This document shows positions 9,481 to 16,866 of a stretch of DNA of 64,000 nt, piece by piece (position 1 is the first letter of the stretch; every line of letters begins with the position of its first letter). Source of the stretch: Bacilli bacterium (GTDB lineage: Bacteria > Bacillota > Bacilli > RF39 > UBA660); NCBI GenBank assembly GCA_017525855.1, contig JAFXSE010000118.1, forward strand, positions 248,001 to 312,000. The letters are read 5' to 3'. A program made the position numbers and the translations under genes. Under the pieces are notes generated by a model. That model was not told the DNA's origin. It saw nothing but the letters and a program-made list of their open reading frames with translations, and ran no database searches.

Positions 9481-10068
9481 TTAATCAATATATACTAATG
9501 AATCTTCATAAAATAGTACTTTTTTGTTTTTAGGTACTTTCTTAATGACTTGAATTACATTATATACATCAGGATATGGAGATATCATTCCAAAAAACAT
9601 CAAACCAATACATAAACTGCATATTATAGAATTATTAAATATAATTAATATTAACAAAGGTATAACCCCTAAAACAAATGGCAATAAGCACATTAATATG
9701 AATCTTTTTTTACTCATTGGATAAGATGCTAAGGCAACAAATGTAATAGGCGGAATAAATCCTATACTAACACTAACATTTTTAGGATAAACTATTCCAT
9801 GTAAAACCTCGTGAACAATCAATAACATAAATCCTATAAGAAAACCTATTATAGCAATAACTGGATTAATAATAATTGAACTATAAAATACTTTAAGAAA
9901 TAAACACAAAATACATAATAATATGAAAACTATGCAAATAGGTATCGCTTTAATTTGTATATTATCTTTATCACCAACAATCAATACCATTTTTTCACTT
10001 GTATTGTATTTCTGATATTTATTAATTTGATTTTCTTTTATAATACCAATCATCTTTAATTTAGCCAT
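9481..10068 (-). CDS. DUF3267-type integral-membrane zincin
   Basis: 195 residues with about five hydrophobic segments. HEVLHGIVYP (near residues 87-96) inside or next to a membrane helix is an HExxH zinc site typical of the DUF3267 putative metalloprotease family, and the usual downstream Pro/Gly-rich segment IGFIPPITFVALASYPM follows. It probably acts on membrane or secreted proteins. It lies in an accessory stretch and has no obvious operon partner. Family confident from motif and topology; substrate unknown. Confidence 0.75.
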   Translation of the reverse strand: MAKLKMIGIIKENQINKYQKYNTSEKMVLIVGDKDNIQIKAIPICIVFILLCILCLFLKVFYSSIIINPVIAIIGFLIGFMLLIVHEVLHGIVYPKNVSVSIGFIPPITFVALASYPMSKKRFILMCLLPFVLGVIPLLILIIFNNSIICSLCIGLMFFGMISPYPDVYNVIQVIKKVPKNKKVLFYEDSLVYID

Positions 10069-10128
10069 ATAAAAATTACTCCACTCAAAAACAAATCTTC
10101 ATCTATTTATATGCCTTAAACTCACTAA

Positions 10129-10275
10129 CTATTTAGTCTTTTTATTTTGTGCTGAATAATATGCAGCACCAGCAGCAACTGAACAAAGAGCAAGTTCAAT
10201 TAAATTTCGAGTAGTAAAGAACGTATCTATAAATGACTTATCTTTAATTTGACAAATAGCAAAATCAATACCACA
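10129..10275 (-). pseudogene. Remnant of a small gene
   Basis: A 45-50 codon open stretch ends in ..LIELALCSVAAGAAYY then SAQNKKTK and stop. It looks coding (hydrophobic helix followed by a basic tail), but no ATG/GTG with an SD opens it and a TGA lies just upstream in frame. It is probably the 3' end of a truncated gene. It could instead be a small gene starting at TTG near 10284. No family is recognised. Confidence 0.35.
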
Positions 10276-10335
10276 CCACAAATCATTATATCATAATATT
10301 ATTAAAAAATAAATTAATTCTTAATCTTCCGAGCT

Positions 10336-11046
10336 TTACATAGTTAACCAAGTTTGATAAATGTTTGGATTTATTGATGTGACTAATACTAATACTACGC
10401 TTGCCATTTCTACAATTGTATGTCCAATCATCATTGGAACTGGATTTTTCTTCTTATAATAGTAATAACAAAATATAATAGTAAGTGGTAGAAATGATAG
10501 AAATCTATATACAATAAATTTAAAATCAAATAGTAATGGTATAAAACTATGTTGTAATGCATAGAAGAATGCTGGAATTATTATAGCCATATATTTATTT
10601 TTGAAACTATTAACTCCACATCCTAAATATAGTGCATCTTCAGCAAATGGAACTGTAAGTGGAAGTACAATAAAATTAATAATTGCAAGTATAAGTGGTA
10701 TAGGTGCTGCCATCATTGGAGCTAAATAAGGGATAACACCATAACAAATATATCCTCCCAAATACATACCAGTAGATGCAAATATTAAAGTAATAATACA
10801 CATAACTATAACTTGTTTAATATTTGTTTTACCCTTTTCACAATTAATAAGTTTGAAATAACTGATATTTAATTTCTTTGCAACTAAAATAAGTATTATA
10901 ATAGTTATTATATTAACAATGCTAGCTACTATACTCCACCAGTTACTAATATCACTTATATTTTTATTAACAATTATTGAACCAATAACAAATATTAATA
11001 TAAACAATATTGATCGAATTGGTAATAAAAACTTTAATTTACTCAT
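10336..11046 (-). CDS. CPBP-like (CAAX protease family) membrane protein
   Basis: 236 residues with 7-8 hydrophobic helices. Order of motifs fits the CPBP family: motif 1 region PFAEDALYLG (usual EExxxR is changed to EDxxxL), motif 2 FYALQHS and motif 3 IGHTIVEM. The altered first motif, lacking the second Glu and the Arg, makes proteolytic activity doubtful. Relatives are often bacteriocin-immunity or abortive-infection-associated proteins. SD AGGTGATT precedes ATG. It stands alone in the accessory block. Confidence 0.65.
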   Translation of the reverse strand: MSKLKFLLPIRSILFILIFVIGSIIVNKNISDISNWWSIVASIVNIITIIILILVAKKLNISYFKLINCEKGKTNIKQVIVMCIITLIFASTGMYLGGYICYGVIPYLAPMMAAPIPLILAIINFIVLPLTVPFAEDALYLGCGVNSFKNKYMAIIIPAFFYALQHSFIPLLFDFKFIVYRFLSFLPLTIIFCYYYYKKKNPVPMMIGHTIVEMASVVLVLVTSINPNIYQTWLTM

Positions 11047-11170
11047 ATATAATCACCTGCCAACATTATATCACATATTTTCAAAATTTAATTACAACAG
11101 AATATTACTAAAAAAAGATGAGTTTTTATCTCACCTAAATATATGAAAGTATTCTAATATTCCAAGCTTT

Positions 11171-11464
11171 CTATTTCTTTAAATCTTTACAAGTATCTAA
11201 TACTATATCCCTTAATATATCCTGATTATCTACATTATCTACAAGATACATTGGCTTAGCACTTTCATAAGGAATAGATTCTTGCATATTATACTTTTTA
11301 TTACTATCAACTATTTTAACAAGAAATCTGTCATCATAAATACCACCAAATAATAATCCATTATAATAAAGTAAATATTCCCCCATCATAGATTTATAAG
11401 TTATATTATCTAATAAGTTTAATTGTTCTAAAATAAAATCCCTATAATCTTTTGTAGTAGCCAT
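11171..11464 (-). CDS. TfoX N-terminal domain protein
   Basis: 97 residues that match a single TfoX_N domain: an early MMGEYLLYYNGLLFGGIYDDRFLVK block and a central YESAKPMYLVD. In gammaproteobacteria TfoX regulates competence, but stand-alone TfoX_N proteins in Bacillota have no established function. SD AGGAG lies 8 bases before ATG. It is transcribed after the GNAT-YoaP gene but separated from it by a terminator. Confidence 0.8.
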   Translation of the reverse strand: MATTKDYRDFILEQLNLLDNITYKSMMGEYLLYYNGLLFGGIYDDRFLVKIVDSNKKYNMQESIPYESAKPMYLVDNVDNQDILRDIVLDTCKDLKK

Positions 11465-11495
11465 TCTATCAACTCCTATAATTAATTATAACATA

Positions 11496-11519
11496 AAAGA
11501 ACGAATTCTCATCGTTCTA
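11496..11519 (-). terminator. Terminator after the GNAT-YoaP gene
   Basis: Stem AGAACG/CGTTCT with a 9-base loop and a short T-run on the minus strand. Confidence 0.65.
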
Positions 11520-11542
11520 TATATCTTAATATGACAATTACT

Positions 11543-12286
11543 TTATTTTAATAGCTTCTCAAATGCATTTGCATTTAATATTGTATTTGAAACAAATTTA
11601 CCTTTATAAAAGTTTGCCCAGTTATTGAATACACATGGTACATTTTTTGCTTTCTCTAATGAATCTATTTTTATCAAATCTAATTTAATACCTTTATCTT
11701 TTGCATAATCAGATAATTCTTTTACTTCATATTCTACATAAGGGCATTCATTAGAATAATAAATAGTAAAATCTTGACTATCAATTTCCATTTTTCTAGC
11801 ACGATCACTAAATTTAGGAGTTTCGGAAGTCTCAAAAGAAAGTGTCATTAATTCATAATCATTAATAGTATCTACTACTTTAAATCCAAAATGTTCAAAA
11901 AATTTCTTATCACCAATAAATGGTTTTTTCTTTTGTGTAACTATTGCACAAACTCCACTCATTTTTTTAGATTTAGCGTCTTGGATAGCATACTCTAATA
12001 ATTCTTTACCAATACCTTTTCCTTTAAAACTACCTGCTACCCATAAACAATAAATATACATATAGTTTTTTCCATTAATAGGAACCCAAGCAGTTTCTAT
12101 TGGTTCATATTCAATAAAGATTTTACCTCTTGCATTTAATTTTCTAAATACATGACCATCTTTTAATTTGCTTTTAATCCATTTTTTCTTTTTATCAACA
12201 CCATCTTGATGTTTAGGATCACCAATTGCACAGCATATATGTTCTTCCTCTATATTCTCTTCATCCAAGTTAATATATTCATTCAT
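11543..12286 (-). CDS. GNAT acetyltransferase with YoaP-like C-terminal domain
   Basis: 247 residues in two parts. Residues about 1-150 are a GNAT fold with the acetyl-CoA loop VAGSFKGKGIGKELLEYA and a later FFEHFGFKVVDT. Residues about 165-247 match the YoaP-like extension, including the Cys-containing YYSNECPYVEYEV and a thioredoxin-like strand order. The second ATG (12286) is preferred because SD GAGGTG is 8 bases upstream; the first ATG is only 2 bases away. An extended -10 (TGGTATAAT) at 12308-12316 suggests its own promoter. The acetylated substrate is unknown. Confidence 0.82.
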   Translation of the reverse strand: MNEYINLDEENIEEEHICCAIGDPKHQDGVDKKKKWIKSKLKDGHVFRKLNARGKIFIEYEPIETAWVPINGKNYMYIYCLWVAGSFKGKGIGKELLEYAIQDAKSKKMSGVCAIVTQKKKPFIGDKKFFEHFGFKVVDTINDYELMTLSFETSETPKFSDRARKMEIDSQDFTIYYSNECPYVEYEVKELSDYAKDKGIKLDLIKIDSLEKAKNVPCVFNNWANFYKGKFVSNTILNANAFEKLLK

Positions 12287-12307
12287 TTTCATAACACCTC
12301 TACAATC

Positions 12308-12316
12308 ATTATACCA
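12308..12316 (-). promoter_or_regulatory. Extended -10 element upstream of GNAT-YoaP
   Basis: TGGTATAAT on the minus strand, about 20 bases before the start; no convincing -35. Confidence 0.4.
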
Positions 12317-12377
12317 TAAAAAAAGTAGACTCTTACATCCAGTTCAAATCATCAGAATATCTTAATCTTACGAACAC

Positions 12378-12758
12378 TTAGTAATCCCAAATACTTAAGT
12401 GTCCTTTTGCTTTTATCGGTTCCTCTAAAGGAACTATATCCTTTAATATCCAAGCATATCGTCCCTCTTCATAGACACCACATATATATTCTTGATGATT
12501 ATTCTTTTTCATATTTTCTACATAATCTTTTGTCATACATATACAATCAACTAAGTTACATTTACAAATGATATTACCAAAATTCAACTTTGTCTCATCT
12601 ACTAATGACATTAGCTCAATATTGTTTTTCCATTCTTTTGGTATTTTAGTAGCACTAGCATGAATATATAATTCACCCCTATAACTTGTTTTCCAACGAC
12701 GAGTTTCAATATATTTCTTTTTGTTCGGAATATTCGTATACTGGGTATGTAGGAATTT
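12378..12758 (-). pseudogene. ASCH-domain gene lacking its 5' end
   Basis: ASCH domains are small PUA-like RNA-binding or nucleoside-acting folds. The conserved core reads through in one frame: YIETRRWKTSYRGELYIHAS, then CKCNLVDCICM, EEGRYAWILKDI and the C-terminal KGHLSIWDY. Family members begin with about 15 further residues containing a QPW/QPY motif; here the frame instead meets TAA at 12759-12761 with no start codon and SD in place. The missing part abuts repeat site A at 12806-12848, so the 5' end was probably lost at that junction. A shorter product from an internal start (around 12611) cannot be excluded. Confidence 0.6.
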
Positions 12759-12805
12759 TTATTATTTTCTACAAGACTTATTATACTTCTTTAATGATAT
12801 AATAA

Positions 12806-12848
12806 GTATCGCACTGTGGATTTGTATCAGTGTCAGTGCTAAATCAGT
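12806..12848 (-). repeat. Degenerate junction site A
   Basis: Minus strand TTAGCACTGACACTGATACA followed by AATCCACAGTGCGATACT. The left arm is the same as in sites C and D, while the rlmD-derived core (CATTGCGAAAGT in C) is eroded to CAGTGCGATACT. It lies between the GNAT stop and the truncated ASCH gene. A 10-bp inverted repeat (ACTTATTATA/TATAATAAGT, 12776-12807) follows immediately. Confidence 0.6.
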
Positions 12849-12858
12849 TATTGTTAAA

Positions 12859-13650
12859 TTATTTGATATATTGTTCCATAACATATATTTCTTTAAATCC
12901 AAGTTTTTCATAATATGTCTGATTCTTAGTATGATATTCAGTACATAATAATAAATGTTCACCATTATTTTCTTTAAATATTTTTATTAAATATGTTAAT
13001 ACTTGCTTACTATATCCTTTGTTCCAAAATCCTTGTGCAGTTCCAACATTATTTATTTCACCTACACCATCAACAATATTTAATGTGGCAACACTAACAG
13101 GTATATGATCTTCGTTATAACCAATAATATGATATGTTTTACTACTATTTATCGAATTCTTTACTGCATCATAATAACATTTGGTAACTGCATCAGCATA
13201 AACGTTTTCACTTAAATTCTCAATGCTATCATTATAAGCAGATGCTAATACTGTCATAAAATCATTATATTCACTTTCGTTTTCAACTACTTTTATATTT
13301 ATATTAATATCAGTATCTTTATAATCGTTTAAAATCATAAATACATCAGTATCATTTAGTTTATATCCGTTATCAAAAAGAAATCTTTTATTATCGTCAA
13401 AATATTGATCATCTCTTCCAATATAGATTGCAGGAATACGATTCATAGCTTTTAATTTACTTTCTATTTCAGACAATACATTTTCATTAGCTTTCATTTT
13501 TAAATAAGCCATATTCCAAAAATAATCATCCATTACTTTAGAAGTACATAAAATATAATTATTTGTTTCTTCTTTTGTATCGAAAAACATACCATTTAAT
13601 AATTCATATTGCATATTCCAACATGTGGAACAATTAAATACTTTTTCCAT
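12859..13650 (-). CDS. GNAT-family acetyltransferase
   Basis: 263 residues. The C-terminal half carries a GNAT core: NVGTAQGFWNKGYSKQVL (acetyl-CoA loop, usual R/Q-x-x-G-x-G/A degenerated to FWNKGYSK) and TYYEKLGFKEIY near the end. The N-terminal half is an unassigned lead-in with CSTCWNMQYELL. The start codon follows the rlmD-like remnant of site B by 4 bases, and the SD (AGAAAGAAGG) lies inside that remnant. The gene looks like one of several single-gene modules in this stretch. Substrate unknown. Confidence 0.75.
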   Translation of the reverse strand: MEKVFNCSTCWNMQYELLNGMFFDTKEETNNYILCTSKVMDDYFWNMAYLKMKANENVLSEIESKLKAMNRIPAIYIGRDDQYFDDNKRFLFDNGYKLNDTDVFMILNDYKDTDININIKVVENESEYNDFMTVLASAYNDSIENLSENVYADAVTKCYYDAVKNSINSSKTYHIIGYNEDHIPVSVATLNIVDGVGEINNVGTAQGFWNKGYSKQVLTYLIKIFKENNGEHLLLCTEYHTKNQTYYEKLGFKEIYVMEQYIK

Positions 13651-13654
13651 ATTC

Positions 13655-13790
13655 TTACCTTCTTTCTAATATACAGACACTCTCGCAATGCCCTGTCCTG
13701 GGGCGAAGAACATATTGTCTAGGCCTGTACTAGGGCAATAGAACATGTTCTTAAACTCCTAGAACTAGGCATGTTCTAGGGTGAAGATAA
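13655..13790 (-). repeat. Junction site B: rlmD 3'-end remnant plus degenerate copies
   Basis: At 13655-13690 the minus strand reads HCESVCILERR then stop, an in-frame copy of the rlmD C-terminus (intact gene: HCESIAVLERK). Further in the same frame comes RPRTG, matching PRTY of the intact gene. Two more degraded versions of the CCCTAGAAC-type rlmD segment follow at roughly 13715-13750 and 13760-13787, including the inverted repeat CCTAGAAC/GTTCTAGG. The core is identical to site E over 36 bases. Confidence 0.75.
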
Positions 13791-13862
13791 TGTCATATAT
13801 GTTGCTATTATTATATATTTATTACTAAAATGTTTTACATATAAATATTATCATAAATACTA

Positions 13863-14741
13863 TTAATTATCTATACTGCAATTTTTAATGACATCGTTTA
13901 CTAATTTTTCTATCTCATACATGTTTTCTATTTCATGTATTCCAAAACACTTTTTACCTAGATCTTTAAATGATGCTCCACAGTGAAACACTCTTTTTCT
14001 ATCTATAATTATAAATCTATCGTGATATGATTCGTTATTTATAAATTTAATATTATTATATTGTTTTAAATATTTTTTCTTTAAAGTATAGTTTATATTT
14101 GATGAGATTATTATTATTTTTTTATTAATATTTCTAAGTTCATCTAACAATACTTTTCCCATATAGTTATCAATAATTATTATTTCTTCTTTAGCTATGT
14201 CGAATATTTCTAATAGTACAGAATATGAATCATAAATATCATTATGAAAAAATATGGAGTTTTTAGTAATTACTTTTGGATTGAATTTATCAAAAAGTTC
14301 ATCTATTCTCTTTGTATTATTATATACTTTTTCTTCTAAAAGTAAATATTTATGTGGTAATAATTGATCATTGTATTTAATATAATGCCTCATTCTAACA
14401 AATGTATCCATTATCCTAATACTAACTTCAGTAGCAACATCTGACTTTAAGATTGTTGCGAGCATATATACACCTTGTTCAACAAATGCCGTATGTCCTT
14501 TTCTAGAACCACCTTTTGAAGTCGAAATTTTCGACTTCAAAGAATTATATTCTTTATCAGTGATTCTAAATAAATATCTATCTGGAAATTTTTCTGGATT
14601 GTTTTTTACTGCTTCATTGATTCTTTTTGTTTCAACATTGTATAATTTAGCCAGATCAGAATCTAACATAACCTCCTTTCCATCAATTTCATAAATCATT
14701 TCTTCGATGTTTATAACTTCTTTTTCTGCTATTTCATTCAT
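13863..14741 (-). CDS. ORF6N-domain protein with phospholipase-D-like C-terminus
   Basis: 292 residues. The N-terminal part (about 5-125) is an ORF6N/KilA-N-type domain found in phage antirepressors: IYEIDGKEVMLDSDLAKLYN, TKRINEAVKNNPEKFP, and FVEQGVYMLATIL. A helical linker leads to a C-terminal domain with a single HKD-like site, YHDRFIIIDRK, then HCGASFKDLGKK, as in phospholipase-D-superfamily folds. The start at 14741 is chosen for its SD (GAAGGAGG); the frame upstream runs through a terminator hairpin. It has its own promoter and structured leader, unlike its neighbours. A defence or antirepressor role is inferred only. Confidence 0.78.
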   Translation of the reverse strand: MNEIAEKEVINIEEMIYEIDGKEVMLDSDLAKLYNVETKRINEAVKNNPEKFPDRYLFRITDKEYNSLKSKISTSKGGSRKGHTAFVEQGVYMLATILKSDVATEVSIRIMDTFVRMRHYIKYNDQLLPHKYLLLEEKVYNNTKRIDELFDKFNPKVITKNSIFFHNDIYDSYSVLLEIFDIAKEEIIIIDNYMGKVLLDELRNINKKIIIISSNINYTLKKKYLKQYNNIKFINNESYHDRFIIIDRKRVFHCGASFKDLGKKCFGIHEIENMYEIEKLVNDVIKNCSIDN

Positions 14742-14769
14742 AATTAAACCTCCTTCTTTAGAATAAAAA

Positions 14770-14807
14770 AAGGATATCCCCTTCATCCTATTAAAAGGGA
14801 TATCCCG
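14770..14807 (-). terminator. Terminator/attenuator in the ORF6N leader
   Basis: Stem GGATATCCC(CTT)/AAGGGGATATCC followed on the minus strand by seven T. It sits between the structured leader and the SD of the ORF6N gene, so transcription must read through it to express the gene. Confidence 0.75.
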
Positions 14808-14901
14808 CAGCATGCAATAATTCTTCCTTGCCTTAAAGAATTAGAACCTTAGCGTCCCAAATTGTCATATTAACTCATGGCAAGATAATTAATACATGCT
14901 G
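14808..14901 (-). ncRNA. Structured leader RNA upstream of ORF6N gene
   Basis: The transcript predicted from the promoter at 14907-14934 would begin close to CAGCATG (14895-14901). That segment pairs with CATGCTG at 14808-14814, and an inner CTTGCC (14879-14884) pairs with GGCAAG (14827-14832). They enclose a loop of about 46 bases containing TTTGGGACGCTAAGG. A terminator follows at once. The closed stem, promoter on one side and terminator on the other fit a cis-regulatory leader or a short stable RNA. I do not recognise it as any riboswitch class I know. Confidence 0.5.
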
Positions 14902-14906
14902 AATAT

Positions 14907-14934
14907 ATCATACTTTTGTTTTGAATACAATCAA
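14907..14934 (-). promoter_or_regulatory. Promoter of the ORF6N leader
   Basis: Minus strand TTGATT, 16-base spacer, TATGAT; a start about 6 bases downstream coincides with the first base of the leader stem. Confidence 0.6.
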
Positions 14935-14949
14935 ACATAGTTGTTTTTA

Positions 14950-15504
14950 TTAAATATATTTTAGTAATTCCGTAAATTCAGTATAACCGCTTTCAGAATT
15001 TAGATGTCCACCATCATCAATAACTATTTGTTTTGTTGCAATTGTATCAGCAAATTCTTTTTCTGCCTCATATTTAACATAAGGGTCATTCTTAGAATAA
15101 AAACAGATTATTTCATCAGCATAATTTCTTACATCTTTTAAATTATCAAAGTACATAGTTTCATTTACATTATCATATTCTTCATCTATTCCTAAGTAAT
15201 TGTTAAACCCACAAACTAAAACTAGTCTTTTAATTTTTACTCTATGTTCAACTAAAAAGTGACATATAAATATAGGTGCAATTGAATGCGCAAAAATAAC
15301 AGTATTTTCATTTATTAGTCCCGCATCCAAATAAACACTTAATAATTTATTCCAATTGTCATAATTTTGATATCCAACCCCAGTTGGAAAATCTGGTGTA
15401 TAAACAACACCATTTTTTTCTTCTATTTCCTTTCTTATATATGGAACCCAATTAACAAAAGGGCTCCCAAAACTTCCATGTATTATAAAATAACTATTTT
15501 TCAT
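14950..15504 (-). CDS. RBBP9/YdeN-like serine hydrolase
   Basis: 184-residue alpha/beta hydrolase. HGSFGSPFVNW near 9-19 is the oxyanion region, FAHSIAP near 71-77 holds the nucleophile Ser, SKNDPYV near 137-143 the Asp, and DGGHLNSESG near 159-168 the His. The size and motifs match the RBBP9/YdeN family, whose natural substrates are unclear. Its start is 1 base beyond the stop of the site C remnant, and its SD (GAAAGGAGA) is made of the remnant's last codons. Confidence 0.85.
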   Translation of the reverse strand: MKNSYFIIHGSFGSPFVNWVPYIRKEIEEKNGVVYTPDFPTGVGYQNYDNWNKLLSVYLDAGLINENTVIFAHSIAPIFICHFLVEHRVKIKRLVLVCGFNNYLGIDEEYDNVNETMYFDNLKDVRNYADEIICFYSKNDPYVKYEAEKEFADTIATKQIVIDDGGHLNSESGYTEFTELLKYI

Positions 15505-15505
15505 T

Positions 15506-15572
15506 TTAAATTCTCCTTTCTAAAATCGTGATACTTTCGCAATGGGTTGTATCAGTGTCAGTGCTAAGTCAT
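15506..15572 (-). repeat. Junction site C: rlmD 3'-end remnant
   Basis: At 15506-15544 the minus strand encodes HCESITILERRI then stop, in register with the rlmD C-terminus. Ahead of it lies the left arm TTAGCACTGACACTGATACA (ends near 15569), shared with sites A and D. It joins the stop of the deoxyribosyltransferase-like gene to the start of the hydrolase gene. Confidence 0.78.
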
Positions 15573-15573
15573 A

Positions 15574-15996
15574 TTATTTAATTAGTTCTAGATTACCATC
15601 AATAATAATTGGATTAAATCCTTCTATTTCATCATATAACATACCATTAGGAATATCATTATATAAATATATTTTTTTACCTAATCTAAATGCATCATAC
15701 ATTTCTAAGAATGTAGCTCCTCCGATGTAGTTTTTTAGTATTTCCCCCTTTTTTTCTTTATCTAGATTTAATACTAAAACTGCATCCATATTTGAAATTA
15801 TATCTTCACTTTGTTTGTACATTGCTGCTTTAAATTTTTGATGTTCTTCTACTCCTAAATCCCATGCTTTTTGTTCAGCAGTTGGATCATCATAACAATT
15901 TGGTAAGAATACTTCAATATTTTTCTTTTCTAAATTCTTTTTAACTTCTTCTATTTTTGAATAAAACTTTTTACTACATATTATTAATATTTTCAT
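15574..15996 (-). CDS. Nucleoside 2-deoxyribosyltransferase-like protein
   Basis: 140 residues with a Rossmann-like start (MKILIICSKKFY) and a C-terminal GGATFLEMYDAFRLGKKIYLYN, the arrangement seen in nucleoside deoxyribosyltransferase-like and related nucleotide-binding folds. The central NMDAVLVLN strand fits. The catalytic Glu would be in FLEMY. The SD (AGAGAGGAGAT) lies within the site D remnant. The fold call is moderate; the activity on nucleosides is not shown by the sequence, and related proteins act in defence or signalling. Confidence 0.6.
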   Translation of the reverse strand: MKILIICSKKFYSKIEEVKKNLEKKNIEVFLPNCYDDPTAEQKAWDLGVEEHQKFKAAMYKQSEDIISNMDAVLVLNLDKEKKGEILKNYIGGATFLEMYDAFRLGKKIYLYNDIPNGMLYDEIEGFNPIIIDGNLELIK

Positions 15997-15999
15997 TTT

Positions 16000-16140
16000 T
16001 TATCTCCTCTCTAATAAACAGACACTTTCGCAATGGGTTGTTTCAGTGTCAGTGCTAAGTGCTCTAGCCTTGTTTCAGTATTAGAAATATTTCTTAAATA
16101 TGAAACAATCCAGGTTGTTTGCGTATTAGTGCTAAGTCAT
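16000..16140 (-). repeat. Junction site D: rlmD 3'-end remnant with a second degraded arm
   Basis: At 16000-16035 the minus strand encodes HCESVCLLERR then stop. The left arm TTAGCACTGACACTGAAACA follows (to about 16060). A second, diverged arm (TTAGCACTAATACGCAAACA) is present at 16113-16137, and between them is an inverted repeat TTGTTTCA/TGAAACAA (16071-16108). It separates the S51 peptidase stop from the deoxyribosyltransferase-like start. Confidence 0.78.
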
Positions 16141-16142
16141 AT

Positions 16143-16718
16143 TTAGATTATTATACCATCTCCATCATATAATAAATATAACTTTTCATTTGTTTCATTT
16201 TTTAACTTGTTTATAAAATCTTCTTTTCTATTACAATGAGGTATTATTAAACCATCTACTATTTTTAAGCCTGTAAAATCAGTCATATTAACATTATTAT
16301 CATCATAACCAATGGCCACATCAATAGAGTTACCTAATATTTCACTCCCTGCAGATGACCCAACATATATTTTTCCTGAATTAATAAACTCTTTTATATT
16401 TTTATCAAATCCAGTTTTTCTTATAATATTTAGTAAATAAAACGTATTACCACCCATCATATACATAACATCGAACTCGTTTATATTTATTTCGTTTCCT
16501 ATTTTATGTTCAGTTATATTTTCTTTTAAAATACCTAGATCTAATATAGTTTGAAATTCCTCTTCCATCCATGTTTTATCTAAGTCTGCTTCTCCATCTG
16601 ATGCAGTTGTTATATATAATACTTTTAAATCTTTTACATCTTTAGTAATAGCATTATAGAATTCATTTTTTATTTCATTATTTATAATTCCACATGATGT
16701 TAGAAATATATTTTTCAT
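16143..16718 (-). CDS. Peptidase E-like S51 family protein
   Basis: 191 residues. Family S51 enzymes (PepE, cyanophycinase) are class-I amidotransferase-like serine peptidases. MYMMGGNTFYLLN near 100-112 and the nucleophile elbow VGSSAGSEILG near 128-138 are clear, and GLIIPHCNR near 162-170 supplies the downstream His. Small S51 proteins act on Asp-containing dipeptides, but the substrate here is inferred. The start codon follows the site E remnant by 3 bases, with SD AGAAAGAAGG inside it. Confidence 0.85.
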   Translation of the reverse strand: MKNIFLTSCGIINNEIKNEFYNAITKDVKDLKVLYITTASDGEADLDKTWMEEEFQTILDLGILKENITEHKIGNEININEFDVMYMMGGNTFYLLNIIRKTGFDKNIKEFINSGKIYVGSSAGSEILGNSIDVAIGYDDNNVNMTDFTGLKIVDGLIIPHCNRKEDFINKLKNETNEKLYLLYDGDGIII

Positions 16719-16721
16719 ATT

Positions 16722-16865
16722 TTACCTTCTTTCTAATATACAGACACTCTCGCAATGGCTAGACCGTGGGTTTTTGCGTAGTCATTTTTTACATGTTCGT
16801 GGGTCTTTGCATGGATATTACCAACAATCTGCCAACCTTGTCTGTGTGTTATTTGCATAGTTGGT
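16722..16865 (-). repeat. Junction site E: rlmD 3'-end remnant plus degraded repeats
   Basis: At 16722-16757 the minus strand encodes HCESVCILERR then stop, base-for-base the same core as site B, preceded in frame by NPRSS (intact gene: FPRTY). Two further partial repeats containing GCAAA and CCCACG occur at about 16765-16815 and 16820-16862. It links the NUDIX stop to the S51 start. Confidence 0.78.
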
Positions 16866-16866
16866 T

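Noticed and set aside
12721..12965. Two overlapping short frames in and beside the GNAT gene
   Set aside because: Other-frame shadows over the GNAT 3' end and junction A; no ribosome site.
13690..13790. Short palindromic repeats as a CRISPR array
   Set aside because: Only three imperfect, unequal copies without spacer regularity; better explained as degraded rlmD-like copies.
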